Virus record (IMG/VR): IMGVR_UViG_3300031963_014750
Coordinates: 1 to 21,565 of that record
Origin: a virus
Length of the DNA stretch: 21,565 nucleotides
Strand: one strand, 5' to 3'
How positions within the stretch are numbered: position 1 is the first letter of the stretch; each line of letters opens with the position of its first letter. The translations under genes were made by a program, and so were the position numbers. A model generated the notes under the pieces. That model saw only the letters and a program-made list of their open reading frames with translations. It was not told the DNA's origin and made no database searches. Positions 1 to 6,943 of the stretch are shown piece after piece.

Positions 1-144
1 GGACAGGGTCAAGCACAAGGACAGGGTCAAGCACAAGGACAGGGTCAAGCACAAGGACAGGGTCAAGCACAAGGACAGGGTCAAGCACAAGGACAGGGTC
101 AAGCACAAGGACAGGGTCAAGCACAAGGACAGGGTCAAGCACAA
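1..144 (+). repeat. 8 perfect 18-bp tandem repeats (coding)
   Basis: The unit GGACAGGGTCAAGCACAA occurs eight times without a single mismatch or spacer and runs off the left edge, so the full copy number is unknown. The unit is a multiple of three, so copy-number change would keep the frame. Perfect identity at the DNA level, including third codon positions, points to recent expansion or ongoing homogenisation by slippage or recombination. Confidence 0.97.
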
Positions 145-180
145 GAAGAGGAAGAGGGTGAGGAAGAACTACCGGCTTAA
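1..180 (+). CDS. 3' end of a CDS with a GQGQAQ-repeat tail, product unknown
   Basis: Only the last 59 codons of this gene are in the window. Frame 1 is open from the first base to a TAA at 178-180. The visible protein is eight perfect copies of Gly-Gln-Gly-Gln-Ala-Gln followed by an acidic end rich in Glu that finishes with Leu-Pro-Ala. Nothing here identifies a fold or function. A strong hairpin terminator follows at 201-226, so this is the end of a transcription unit. Low-complexity tails also occur on the portal and gp15 proteins of this window, so a virion protein with a flexible C-terminal tail is plausible, but that is inference. Confidence 0.75.
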   Translation, partial: GQGQAQGQGQAQGQGQAQGQGQAQGQGQAQGQGQAQGQGQAQGQGQAQEEEEGEEELPA

Positions 181-200
181 TCTAATTAAAATATTTAAGT

Positions 201-226
201 AACCCATCAGAAATGATGGGTTTTTT
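201..226 (+). terminator. Intrinsic terminator
   Basis: A 9-bp perfect stem (AACCCATCA / TGATGGGTT) with a GAAA loop is followed by a T run. It closes the repeat-tail gene 20 nt after its stop codon and insulates it from the next gene. Confidence 0.93.
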
Positions 227-227
227 A

Positions 228-238
228 TTTAATATATA
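228..238 (+). promoter_or_regulatory. Putative phage late promoter
   Basis: TTTAATATATA ends 4 nt before the ATG at 243. The same 11-mer or a one-base variant precedes gp25, gp15, the gene at 3957, gp20 and the genes at 18259 and 18658. By analogy with the T4 late -10 element (TATAAATA), transcription would start at or next to the A of the start codon. Confidence 0.6.
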
Positions 239-242
239 GTTT

Positions 243-857
243 ATGAGATTTCTTAAAACCTTTGAGAGTTATAATGAAGATACGCTAATAATAGTTGATG
301 TTCAAAAATCATTCAGAAAGTTTTTTTCTGAAATGTATCTAAATGAACTTAAAAAATATTGTAAAAATTTTAATAATGTTTATCAAATTTGGGATAATCA
401 TCCTGATGGTAAAAACGTAGATAAAGATTATTTATATGAAGATGAACCTGAAATTCCAATACACAAAGATTTGTACCATTTTCCTAATCAAAAAGAATTA
501 ATTGAAAAAAGATATAATTACGATGTTGATGCTGATTTTTACAAGAAAATATTAGATAAAAATGTATATGAAGACATTAGCAAAAGGGAAGAAAATAAGT
601 CTTTAAAAAAAGGTGATATATTTCCAACAAAAGAAGGTACAATAATTACTTTTATCAACAACAATCACGTTTGGTTTCATTGTCCTAAAAAACTTTATGA
701 ATTACTTACCGATCTTAAAGGAAGAGAGGTAGTAATAGTTGGTGGTGCTGATGGTGAGTGTTTGGAGGATGTTGTAACAACCGCTGAAAGTTTAGGAGTT
801 AAAATAAAAAGAGACTATAAATATATCTGGACAGCCACAAGTTGTCCTATCAAATAA
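243..857 (+). CDS. Isochorismatase-like cysteine hydrolase with putative head-targeting leader
   Basis: This 204-residue protein looks like a member of the isochorismatase/nicotinamidase cysteine-hydrolase superfamily. The first core strand carries Asp19 in LIIVDVQ, and near the C-terminus the stretch VVIVGGADGECLEDVVTTA places a candidate nucleophile at Cys173, followed by the helix usual for the family. The third catalytic residue (Lys) could not be placed with confidence, so the exact chemistry and substrate are unknown. The first ten residues, MRFLKTFESY, precede the fold and match the leader found on six other proteins of this window. ATG 243 lies 4 nt after a TTTAATATATA element. The SET-domain gene follows 13 nt downstream and is probably co-transcribed. 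Possible roles are degradation of a small host metabolite or signalling molecule after injection, which is inference. Confidence 0.72.
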   Translation: MRFLKTFESYNEDTLIIVDVQKSFRKFFSEMYLNELKKYCKNFNNVYQIWDNHPDGKNVDKDYLYEDEPEIPIHKDLYHFPNQKELIEKRYNYDVDADFYKKILDKNVYEDISKREENKSLKKGDIFPTKEGTIITFINNNHVWFHCPKKLYELLTDLKGREVVIVGGADGECLEDVVTTAESLGVKIKRDYKYIWTATSCPIK

Positions 858-870
858 AGCCTAAGTGTAT

Positions 871-1323
871 ATGAAATATCTTAAATTTTTTGAAAATTTC
901 GATTACGACTCAATAGATTTACCAGAAGAAGATTTTTTATATGTACAGTCTTCTCAAATTCCAAATTCCGGAAATGGACTCTTTACATCTATAGATATAG
1001 AATGTGGTGAAGTAATATCAAAATTTATGGGTGAAGTAATATCAAATGAAGAGGCCGCAAAAAGAGCAAATGCAAAAGAAGATGATTATTTTATGATGTT
1101 GCCGTCTGGTGAAACATTAGATTGTAAGAAAACTTTTTGTTTTGCGAAATTTGCAAATGATGCGGAGGGTATCTCTTCAAATTTCAAAAATAATTCTATC
1201 ATAACAATGAATGATGATGATGAAGTTGTTTTAGTTGCTGATAGAGATATTCGTTCCGGTGAAGAAATATTTGTCGGTTATGGTAAAAGATATTGGCAAA
1301 GAAATAGTTATAGAGTAGATTAG
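871..1323 (+). CDS. SET-domain protein lysine methyltransferase with putative head-targeting leader
   Basis: This 150-residue protein shows the main landmarks of a minimal SET domain. SGNGLF (Gly34 and Gly36) is the SAM-binding N-terminal motif, NDA (96-98) with NN (107-108) stands where the NH..PN motif usually lies, and GEEIFVGYG contains the expected catalytic Tyr137. SET enzymes transfer methyl groups from SAM to protein lysines, and a chlorella-virus enzyme of about 120 residues shows that such a small domain can be active. The frame is open from a GTG at 865, but ATG 871 is preferred because it starts exactly at the leader MKYLKFFENF shared with other proteins here. No Shine-Dalgarno is seen. 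The gene lies 13 nt behind the cysteine hydrolase and overlaps the convergent gp25 stop by 4 nt. The target could be a host or phage protein and is unknown. Confidence 0.8.
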   Translation: MKYLKFFENFDYDSIDLPEEDFLYVQSSQIPNSGNGLFTSIDIECGEVISKFMGEVISNEEAAKRANAKEDDYFMMLPSGETLDCKKTFCFAKFANDAEGISSNFKNNSIITMNDDDEVVLVADRDIRSGEEIFVGYGKRYWQRNSYRVD

Positions 1324-1694
1324 ATTACTGTTGCGTATACTTCTAAGTCTCTAATCTGAAAAAGAATTTCCATCCACTCTTGGTGTCTTTCTGGATCATC
1401 ATAAATATTGACCTCTAAAGTATAGGGTATATTACTTATTTCAGGTATATATTCAAATATTTGAGCGTTTATATCGCCTTGTATACTATCTTCTGAGAGT
1501 CTTGTCTCATGAAGTAATAGCGGTAAATCAGCACCAAAACTAGGATCACCTAATAACTCACCTTTGTTAGTGAAAATTATCATTTCATATTTTTGAACGA
1601 TTACTCTAATTACATCATCTTCTATAAATTTAGAAGATTCGTATCTTGGATGACCTTTATATCCTATGTAGAAATCTTTAAAGTTTACTGGCAT
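1320..1694 (-). CDS. 25: gp25-like baseplate wedge protein
   Basis: The 124-residue protein matches the T4 gp25/GPW family, a core component of the baseplate wedge in contractile tails. The diagnostic stretch runs from TNKGELLGDPSFGADL through LLLHETRLSEDSIQGDINAQIFEYIPEI, which lines up with T4 gp25 TRKGSRPFDPEFGCDL followed by the same helix and strand order. Its length is close to T4 gp25 (132 residues). The ATG at 1694 lies 4 nt after a minus-strand TTTAATATATA, consistent with late expression. Its stop overlaps the convergent SET gene by 4 nt with no terminator between them. It lies downstream of gp44 on the same strand, but its own late promoter suggests separate timing. Confidence 0.85.
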   Translation of the reverse strand: MPVNFKDFYIGYKGHPRYESSKFIEDDVIRVIVQKYEMIIFTNKGELLGDPSFGADLPLLLHETRLSEDSIQGDINAQIFEYIPEISNIPYTLEVNIYDDPERHQEWMEILFQIRDLEVYATVI

Positions 1695-1698
1695 ATTT

Positions 1699-1709
1699 TA
1701 TATATTAAA
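1699..1709 (-). promoter_or_regulatory. Putative phage late promoter for gp25
   Basis: On the minus strand this reads TTTAATATATA and is followed by AAAT and the ATG of gp25. The spacing of 4 nt is the same as at the genes at 243 and 18658, which argues against chance in AT-rich DNA. Confidence 0.6.
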
Positions 1710-1719
1710 ATATTTTATC

Positions 1720-2685
1720 TTATAATAATATATCCCTGAATTTACCTATTATTGTTAATGCTAATACTATAGGATCAGTGTTAGTCTCTAACTTTGATGT
1801 GTAATCAGCTATTATATAGTTACATTCAAATAGTTTTTCTATATTTTTATTTTCATTTAATGACCAATCTATGAAATATTTGCCTAATAAATTAATTAAA
1901 ACATCTATTTTTTCGGGTCCAAAATTTGAAATCACAAAATTATATATTGAGATATAGTCTATATTTTTATCATAAATTAAATTGTATAGTTCTAATTTAG
2001 TCTTTGTGTTTATTGTATTTGATGAAGAAGTTAGAGAACCTGTGTTGATATAGTTACCTACTTCTACTAATGTGGATCTAAAGTCTGGAAATTTTTTTGT
2101 TATTATTGTAACTAAATCTTCTTTTGGAATTTCAAAATTTTCAGATGGTAATATTGTATTTGATATTCTTTTGTAAATTTCTTGTTTTAAATATTTTTCT
2201 TCTTCAATATTCTGGCAATCAAAATTTATTTGAGGTATTCTACTTTTTATTCCATCTGATATTTTATTAATGTGATTAGTTGTTATAATAAACCTTACGC
2301 CTCTTTTTGAGTATGTTTCGATGAATGCTTTGAATGCATCCTGAAATTCAGGTGATGTTCTTTCAAATTCATCTAAAAATACATATTTTAAGTCTGATTC
2401 TGATTCCATCATAGGTGTAAATTTACAAAAGTCTTCAATTTCACTTCTTAAAATATTTATTGAAGTTGAAAGTGAGCTATTTATCTCTAAATTTGGTTTA
2501 TCTTTTGAATACTTACCTATTAATATTCTAGCCAGACTTGTTTTACCTGTACCATAATTACCATAAAATATATAGTTACCATTTAATCCATCTTCAAAAT
2601 GTTTTTTTATTCTTGGTAGTAATATAATGTCATCAATTTTTTTTGGTCTCCATTTTTCCCAAAGTAATAATTTATTTATGCTCAT
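1720..2685 (-). CDS. 44: gp44-like sliding-clamp loader ATPase subunit
   Basis: This 321-residue AAA+ ATPase corresponds to T4 gp44 (319 residues), which forms the clamp loader with gp62 and loads the gp45 clamp at primer-template junctions. Visible motifs are Walker A GNYGTGKT (42-49), Walker B VFLDE (Asp104-Glu105), sensor 1 ITTNH (Asn136) and the arginine-finger motif SRI (Arg148), where SRC is usual. The N-terminal WEKWRPKKIDDII is the standard opening of RFC-like subunits. No TTTAATATATA lies in front of it, in keeping with an early or middle replication gene. A gp62 homologue, next to gene 44 in T4, is not evident here because gp25 follows instead. It diverges from gp15. Confidence 0.92.
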   Translation of the reverse strand: MSINKLLLWEKWRPKKIDDIILLPRIKKHFEDGLNGNYIFYGNYGTGKTSLARILIGKYSKDKPNLEINSSLSTSINILRSEIEDFCKFTPMMESESDLKYVFLDEFERTSPEFQDAFKAFIETYSKRGVRFIITTNHINKISDGIKSRIPQINFDCQNIEEEKYLKQEIYKRISNTILPSENFEIPKEDLVTIITKKFPDFRSTLVEVGNYINTGSLTSSSNTINTKTKLELYNLIYDKNIDYISIYNFVISNFGPEKIDVLINLLGKYFIDWSLNENKNIEKLFECNYIIADYTSKLETNTDPIVLALTIIGKFRDILL

Positions 2686-2731
2686 AGAAAATATATTTTT
2701 AAATATTGAATAAGTTTAGGGACAAACTCTA

Positions 2732-2742
2732 TTTAATATATA
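2732..2742 (+). promoter_or_regulatory. Putative phage late promoter for gp15
   Basis: TTTAATATATA ends 5 nt before the ATG at 2748. It lies in the short gp44-gp15 divergent region, or inside the reading frame if the upstream TTG at 2706 were used. Confidence 0.55.
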
Positions 2743-2747
2743 TGCTT

Positions 2748-3884
2748 ATGATAGCAGGAAAGTTTAACATGGAAGATGTGTTCTTTCGAGATTTGACAGT
2801 CTGTGTACTTGATACATTAGAGGGTCAAATAAAATGGGTTAACAGATTTTCATCAGGTGATATATATGTTCAGGTTCCCTTTTATTACTCACTTTCTGGA
2901 GATGAAAGATTTTTGCTTGATACTTTTCAGGATGATATAGTTTCTGAAAACAGATTTGTAGAATTAAACACTGATATAATCCCGAGAGGACATATAACAC
3001 TTAAGTCGTTTAATATTATGTCAGATGAATTTGCTAATCCAAATGTTTGGTTAAGAATGGTTGTAGAGAACCAGGTAGAGATACGAAAAATATTAGCAAA
3101 GGTTAGGGCAGTTCCTATCACGGTTGATTATGAACTATCTATACTTCTGTCAAATGAAATTGATACATTTAAATGTAGTCAAGCTATTTTGGATACTCTT
3201 TGGATTTATAAATTCATGTATTTTGAGCATAATTTCATGAACATAGATGCTGTGATAATAATGCCTGATTCAAGTTCAATTGAAATAAACAGAGAAAAAA
3301 ATTTAACAAGTGATAATACGATAAAGTTGACATTATCATTTCAAGTTCAAACATACTATCCTGCATTTAGAAGAGATAGAGTAAATCTAGATGGTTATCC
3401 TACACTTTATGGTACTGGTCAGTCAGATGGTGCTGATTTGAATAATTGGAACACTGGTAGTGATTTAGGTAATGCCTTTGATGTTGGTGGTGATGGTACT
3501 GCGCCTAATCCTACTGTCACTGGTGATCCTAATGGACCTGATTTTATACCTTTAAATCCGGATTCATTACCACCTGGTGGTCCACCAGGTAGACCTTTCC
3601 CTGGTTCGCTTCCTTGGCCTTACAACGAAACTCCGTTTGATATACCTGGTGAACTTCCTCAATATGGACAAACTGGTAGTTTTGGTGGATGGCCCGCTGG
3701 TTCTGCTCCTACTCCTAAGTCTGACTCTGATTATTTTTCATATGCTCCGAAAAGAACTAGGTGGTTTAATAATATATTGAAAGCAAGACAAAATGCGAAT
3801 GCAATAAATTCAAATCCAAATGCTGGTAAAGGTGCAAATGGAAATGATACTCAAAATCCACCTATAAATCCGAATCCAATTTAA
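2748..3884 (+). CDS. 15: gp15-like tail sheath stabiliser/tail completion protein with Gly/Pro-rich tail
   Basis: The first about 210 residues align by eye with T4 gp15, which caps the tail tube and sheath and joins the tail to the head. Matching blocks are QIKWVNRFSSGDIYVQVPFYY (T4 IKRQLESGDKFIRVPITY), DIIPRGHITLKSFN (T4 TILPRINLHLVDFS), a YELSI strand, and TLSFQVQTYYPAF (T4 SLTFEVNGWMYPPV). The remainder, about 150 residues, is Gly-, Pro- and Asn-rich low-complexity sequence, and T4 gp15 also ends Pro-rich but much shorter. The frame opens at TTG 2706 with further ATGs at 2742 and 2769. ATG 2748 is chosen because the N-terminal length then fits T4 gp15 and the start lies 5 nt after the late-promoter element. 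Confidence 0.85.
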   Translation: MIAGKFNMEDVFFRDLTVCVLDTLEGQIKWVNRFSSGDIYVQVPFYYSLSGDERFLLDTFQDDIVSENRFVELNTDIIPRGHITLKSFNIMSDEFANPNVWLRMVVENQVEIRKILAKVRAVPITVDYELSILLSNEIDTFKCSQAILDTLWIYKFMYFEHNFMNIDAVIIMPDSSSIEINREKNLTSDNTIKLTLSFQVQTYYPAFRRDRVNLDGYPTLYGTGQSDGADLNNWNTGSDLGNAFDVGGDGTAPNPTVTGDPNGPDFIPLNPDSLPPGGPPGRPFPGSLPWPYNETPFDIPGELPQYGQTGSFGGWPAGSAPTPKSDSDYFSYAPKRTRWFNNILKARQNANAINSNPNAGKGANGNDTQNPPINPNPI

Positions 3885-3916
3885 AAATAAAAAATAGCAA
3901 AAAATGAGTTTTTTGT

Positions 3917-3927
3917 CTTAATATATA
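3917..3927 (+). promoter_or_regulatory. Putative phage late promoter
   Basis: CTTAATATATA differs from the common element in one base and is followed by GATTATA. The combination AATATATAGATTATA recurs exactly in front of the major capsid gene (16420-16434). The next ATG is 29 nt downstream. A weak A/T-only hairpin (3898-3915) just upstream may end the gp15 transcript. Confidence 0.5.
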
Positions 3928-3956
3928 GATTATATAAAAAAATAATATTTATAAGT

Positions 3957-5237
3957 ATGAAGAATCTTAAACTAGAATTGTTTAACTTCAAAAAGAATCT
4001 TTCACTTGACCAAGAAGAGATTTCAGTTATAATTGAAGGGCATATGAATGCATGCAATGAACATTCAGAAAAGACTATTATTAATTCTCTTAATGAAAAA
4101 TTAAAAGCGTATACATATGATAAAAGTGTAAAATCTCTTTTAGAAAATTTGAATGATGATGTTAAAGCTCATGAATTGTTATATGAACTTAAAAGTCTAT
4201 ATAACATATTGAACTCTAAAAATCAAGGAGAATTGTATAGACAACCTATCAATGTTCTTTTAGAAGCTATTAACGTAGAGTCAGAACAAGATAGGATGTC
4301 TAAAGTTCTTAATGAATTGGCTATTTATGATTGGGTTCCTGAGATTAAATTATTTGTTCATAATTTGACAAAATCACCTGAACAGAGAACAAACTTGTTA
4401 AGTGGTGGTAAGGGTGAATCTGTATTTACTATTGTAGAACAAGTTGAAGATGGTCATATTGCTTTAGTTAAGGATTCTTGGTTCTTACTTACTGAAAATT
4501 CAATTGAGAAAACACTTTTAGAAAATCATGTTAAAGATGAAGCTGAGTTGAAAACTTTAAGAGTTATTGAATCTGCTTTAAAATATGCTCAAATTTCTGA
4601 GGATAGAGTTAATTTTAGAGTATCTGAGTACTTAACAATTGGTTTAGGTGTTAATGGAAAAGGAATTTTTATTAATGAAGATGAATTGAATGACGAAACT
4701 ACGTTAGAGTCTCTTTTCTCATCTCCTATTGTTCCGATAGTAAATAAAAACTTTTATCCTGTGTTATTAGAAGTATCTCAAAATATGGATAAGTTTGTTG
4801 AATTAGATGTTGTTAAAAGAATTAATAATTTAATTAATCCACATTTGGAGTGTTTTGCTTTTAATTATAAAAATAATACATTTCTTTATAGATGTGATGA
4901 AAGATATGGTAATTCATTCTTTAAATATGAATCTGCTATAGAATTAGTTAATGAAGTTAAGAATGAGTTAAATTATGATTTGAGTTATTTTTATGAAAAT
5001 AAATTAGATAAAGAATTAGTTATTAAAAGAAAACTTGAAGATAAAGAAAGAGAAGTTACTCTTAAATTAGAAGATGTTCAATTCAACATTGAAAAGGTTA
5101 AAGGTTCTATGGAGCTTTTAGGTGAGTCTGAAATTCTTTCTACTGCTCTTAAAAATCTTGAAAAAAGAAGAGCTAATTTAGATGCTGAATTGTTAGGTGT
5201 TAAAGAATTACAATATAAAGAAAGAGTTAAAATTTAA
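3957..5237 (+). CDS. Uncharacterised 426-residue protein, probable virion or assembly protein
   Basis: I do not recognise this family. The protein is soluble and mixed alpha/beta with no signal peptide or membrane segment. The first about 120 residues are mostly helical and charged. A central part (about 140-330) has strand-rich stretches such as VFTIVEQVEDGHIALVKDSWFLLT. The last about 80 residues are a Lys/Glu-rich helix with heptad-like spacing, likely a coiled coil. It lies between gp15 and the late sigma factor gp55, under its own late-promoter element, with a strong terminator directly after it. That context suggests a late, structural or assembly role, which is inference. It does not carry the MKYLKxFE leader. 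Confidence 0.8.
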   Translation: MKNLKLELFNFKKNLSLDQEEISVIIEGHMNACNEHSEKTIINSLNEKLKAYTYDKSVKSLLENLNDDVKAHELLYELKSLYNILNSKNQGELYRQPINVLLEAINVESEQDRMSKVLNELAIYDWVPEIKLFVHNLTKSPEQRTNLLSGGKGESVFTIVEQVEDGHIALVKDSWFLLTENSIEKTLLENHVKDEAELKTLRVIESALKYAQISEDRVNFRVSEYLTIGLGVNGKGIFINEDELNDETTLESLFSSPIVPIVNKNFYPVLLEVSQNMDKFVELDVVKRINNLINPHLECFAFNYKNNTFLYRCDERYGNSFFKYESAIELVNEVKNELNYDLSYFYENKLDKELVIKRKLEDKEREVTLKLEDVQFNIEKVKGSMELLGESEILSTALKNLEKRRANLDAELLGVKELQYKERVKI

Positions 5238-5255
5238 TTTATATAAATAAAAATA

Positions 5256-5287
5256 AAAAACCCTCTTTTTGAGGGTTTTTTATTTTT
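5256..5287 (+). terminator. Intrinsic terminator
   Basis: CCCTC (5261-5265) pairs with GAGGG (5271-5275) across a TTTTT loop, flanked by five A before and a long T run after, so the A/T arms extend the stem. It lies 18 nt behind the stop codon of the 426-residue gene. Confidence 0.9.
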
Positions 5288-5368
5288 TAAACTTTTTAGA
5301 CTATAGAGATATAACATGAAGTAAATAGCTTCAAAGAGTTAATCTCTTAAAAAAATAAGCTATAATGG

Positions 5369-5734
5369 ATGTATTTAAATAATAAAGATCTCTATGTTGA
5401 GATAATCGTATCAAAAGCACAAGGTAAACTGACCAGAAATGCTGAAAAAATGTTAGAACTTCTTGGTAAGAAAACAATCAAAAAAATGAGATATTGGTCA
5501 AATGATGATAAACTTGATTGTTATCAATCGGGTTTATTAGATATGTATCAAAATTGGTATAATTTTAATGAAGATAAATCAGTGAATGCTTTTGCTTATT
5601 TTACAGAAGTCTTTAAAAGAGGAATAGCTAAGGGTTTTAATGAGTTGTATAAGAAAAAGGGTGATAATGAGAATCAAATAAAATTAATATCTATAGAAGG
5701 TAGTAATGATGGCCAAGGACTACATTCTATTTAA
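5369..5734 (+). CDS. 55: Short gp55-like late-transcription sigma factor
   Basis: This 121-residue protein resembles T4 gp55, the sigma-70-region-2-like factor that directs host RNA polymerase to late promoters. The opening YLNNKDLYVEIIVSKAQGKL mirrors T4 YVNNKELLQAIIDWKTEL, and the stretch from MRYWSNDDKLDCYQSGLLDMYQNWYNFNEDK through AFAYFTEVFKRGIAKGFNELYKK follows the gp55 order of a helix pair, the NFDE-like motif and the AY(I/F)T helix. It is about 60 residues shorter than T4 gp55 (185). The clamp-binding C-terminal tail of T4 gp55 is not evident, and it ends SIEGSNDGQGLHSI. ATG 5369 is used because a nearby ATG at 5365 is out of frame and stops after five codons. A bidirectional terminator follows. 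Confidence 0.78.
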   Translation: MYLNNKDLYVEIIVSKAQGKLTRNAEKMLELLGKKTIKKMRYWSNDDKLDCYQSGLLDMYQNWYNFNEDKSVNAFAYFTEVFKRGIAKGFNELYKKKGDNENQIKLISIEGSNDGQGLHSI

Positions 5735-5750
5735 ATAGTTTATCAAAATA

Positions 5751-5784
5751 AAAAAAACCCACTCAAATTGAGTGGGTTTTTTTT
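5751..5784. terminator. Bidirectional terminator between gp55 and glutamine synthetase
   Basis: CCCACTCA (5758-5765) pairs with TGAGTGGG (5769-5776) over a 3-nt loop, with an A run on the left and a T run on the right. It can therefore terminate the plus-strand gp55 transcript and the convergent minus-strand glutamine synthetase transcript. Confidence 0.93.
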
Positions 5785-5795
5785 GAGTAGTATGT

Positions 5796-6869
5796 TTATA
5801 CTAATACTTCAGAATAAACTGTTTCTAACATTTTAGCAGATACTAAGTAAGGGTCACAATTTGAGGCTGGTCGTCTGTCTTCAAAATAACCTCTACCTTC
5901 AACCAAAGATTGTGCTGGAATTCTAATAGAAGTATCTCTAGTGCTATATCCATAACTAAATTCATGAATTCCTGATGTCTCATGTTCACCAGTAAGTCTT
6001 TGTTCATTATGTAGACCATAAACCTGGATGTGTTCCATATGAGTTGATTCAAGCTTTGTCATTGTTTCTTTAATCAATTCGATACCACCATCTTTTCTCA
6101 TTTCTTTAGAAGAGAAATTGACGTGACAACCGGTTCCATTCCAATCTCCTTTAATTGGTTTCGGATGTAAAGATACGTTGACATTATGTTTTTCTGCAAC
6201 TCTTTCCAAAATATATCTTGATATCCATAATTGATCAGAACCGTTCAAAGCAGTTACGGGGCCAATTTGATATTCCCATTGACCAAGTAAAACCTCAGCA
6301 TTAATACCAGAAATATCTAAACCAATCTCTAAACACATATCCATGTGCTCTTCAACTATTTGTCTTCCAATTACAGTGTCAGCTCCGATTCCGCAATAAT
6401 AATCACCTTGTGCTCTTGGTGTTTTACCAATTTCAAATCCAAGTGGAAGACCAACACCCTCACCAAATGGCAATCCTGGTTTATGAGTAAGTGTATACTC
6501 TTGCTCCCAACCAAACCATGGAGACTCGTCTTTAGTTAAATTCGTAAGATTTAACTCATCTATAACATTAGATAAATTTCTTCTATTATTTGTTGGATGA
6601 GGAGTTCCATCTGGACTAAGTACCTCACAAAATACCAATTTATTAGGATACTCTCTAAATGGGTCTTTACAGACAAAAACTGGTTTTAGTAAACAATCAG
6701 TGTTTTTCCCTTTTCCTGCCTCTGCTTGAAGAGTTGAACTTCCATCAAAAGACCACATTGCGTAATCCTCTGGATTATTTGTATCTGCTTTGTCAACAAT
6801 TTTTGTTTTACTTCTGAGTTGTTGTGGCTCAGAACCATCTAACCAAATATACTCTAATTTAATTTTCAT
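5796..6869 (-). CDS. Type II (eukaryotic-type) glutamine synthetase
   Basis: The enzyme forms glutamine from glutamate, ammonia and ATP. This 357-residue protein is the GSII type, not the longer GSI or GSIII types common in bacteria. Landmarks are the beta-Grasp SFDGSST (40-46), the metal-binding strand WFGWEQEYTL (Glu122 and Glu124), GADTVIGRQIVEEHMD, the INAEVLLGQWEYQIGP block with active-site acids, the ATP-binding KPIKGDWNGTGCHVNFS, and the C-terminal RPASNCDPYLV with the phosphate-binding Arg. All appear intact and the length is normal, so an active enzyme is expected. It stands alone between a shared terminator and a divergent gene, without the late-promoter element. A phage copy could raise glutamine for nucleotide synthesis or change host nitrogen sensing, which is inference. 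Confidence 0.96.
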   Translation of the reverse strand: MKIKLEYIWLDGSEPQQLRSKTKIVDKADTNNPEDYAMWSFDGSSTLQAEAGKGKNTDCLLKPVFVCKDPFREYPNKLVFCEVLSPDGTPHPTNNRRNLSNVIDELNLTNLTKDESPWFGWEQEYTLTHKPGLPFGEGVGLPLGFEIGKTPRAQGDYYCGIGADTVIGRQIVEEHMDMCLEIGLDISGINAEVLLGQWEYQIGPVTALNGSDQLWISRYILERVAEKHNVNVSLHPKPIKGDWNGTGCHVNFSSKEMRKDGGIELIKETMTKLESTHMEHIQVYGLHNEQRLTGEHETSGIHEFSYGYSTRDTSIRIPAQSLVEGRGYFEDRRPASNCDPYLVSAKMLETVYSEVLV

Positions 6870-6943
6870 AAAGTGTTTTTTTTATTTTATTTCATATTTA
6901 AACTTTGTTTAATTTTTAAATACAAAAATCATAAATTGTTTTT

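Noticed and set aside
1-144. Regular short repeats resembling a CRISPR array
   Set aside because: There are no spacers. The units are directly joined, in frame and coding for GQGQAQ, so this is a coding tandem repeat.
865-870. GTG start for the SET gene
   Set aside because: ATG 871 gives the leader MKYLKFFE that matches the other leader proteins, while the GTG form adds two residues in front of it.
2706-2747. TTG start for gp15
   Set aside because: It would place the late-promoter element inside the coding region and add an N-terminus not found in T4 gp15. ATG 2748 fits both length and promoter spacing.
3898-3915. Terminator behind gp15
   Set aside because: The stem is A/T pairs with one G/C pair and is too weak to call as a separate feature, though it may contribute.
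6870-6943. Bacteroidota-type promoter (TTG / TAnnTTTG) between GS and the 99-residue gene
   Set aside because: TAAACTTTG has one base too many between TA and TTTG, and no properly spaced -33 element is clear on either strand.
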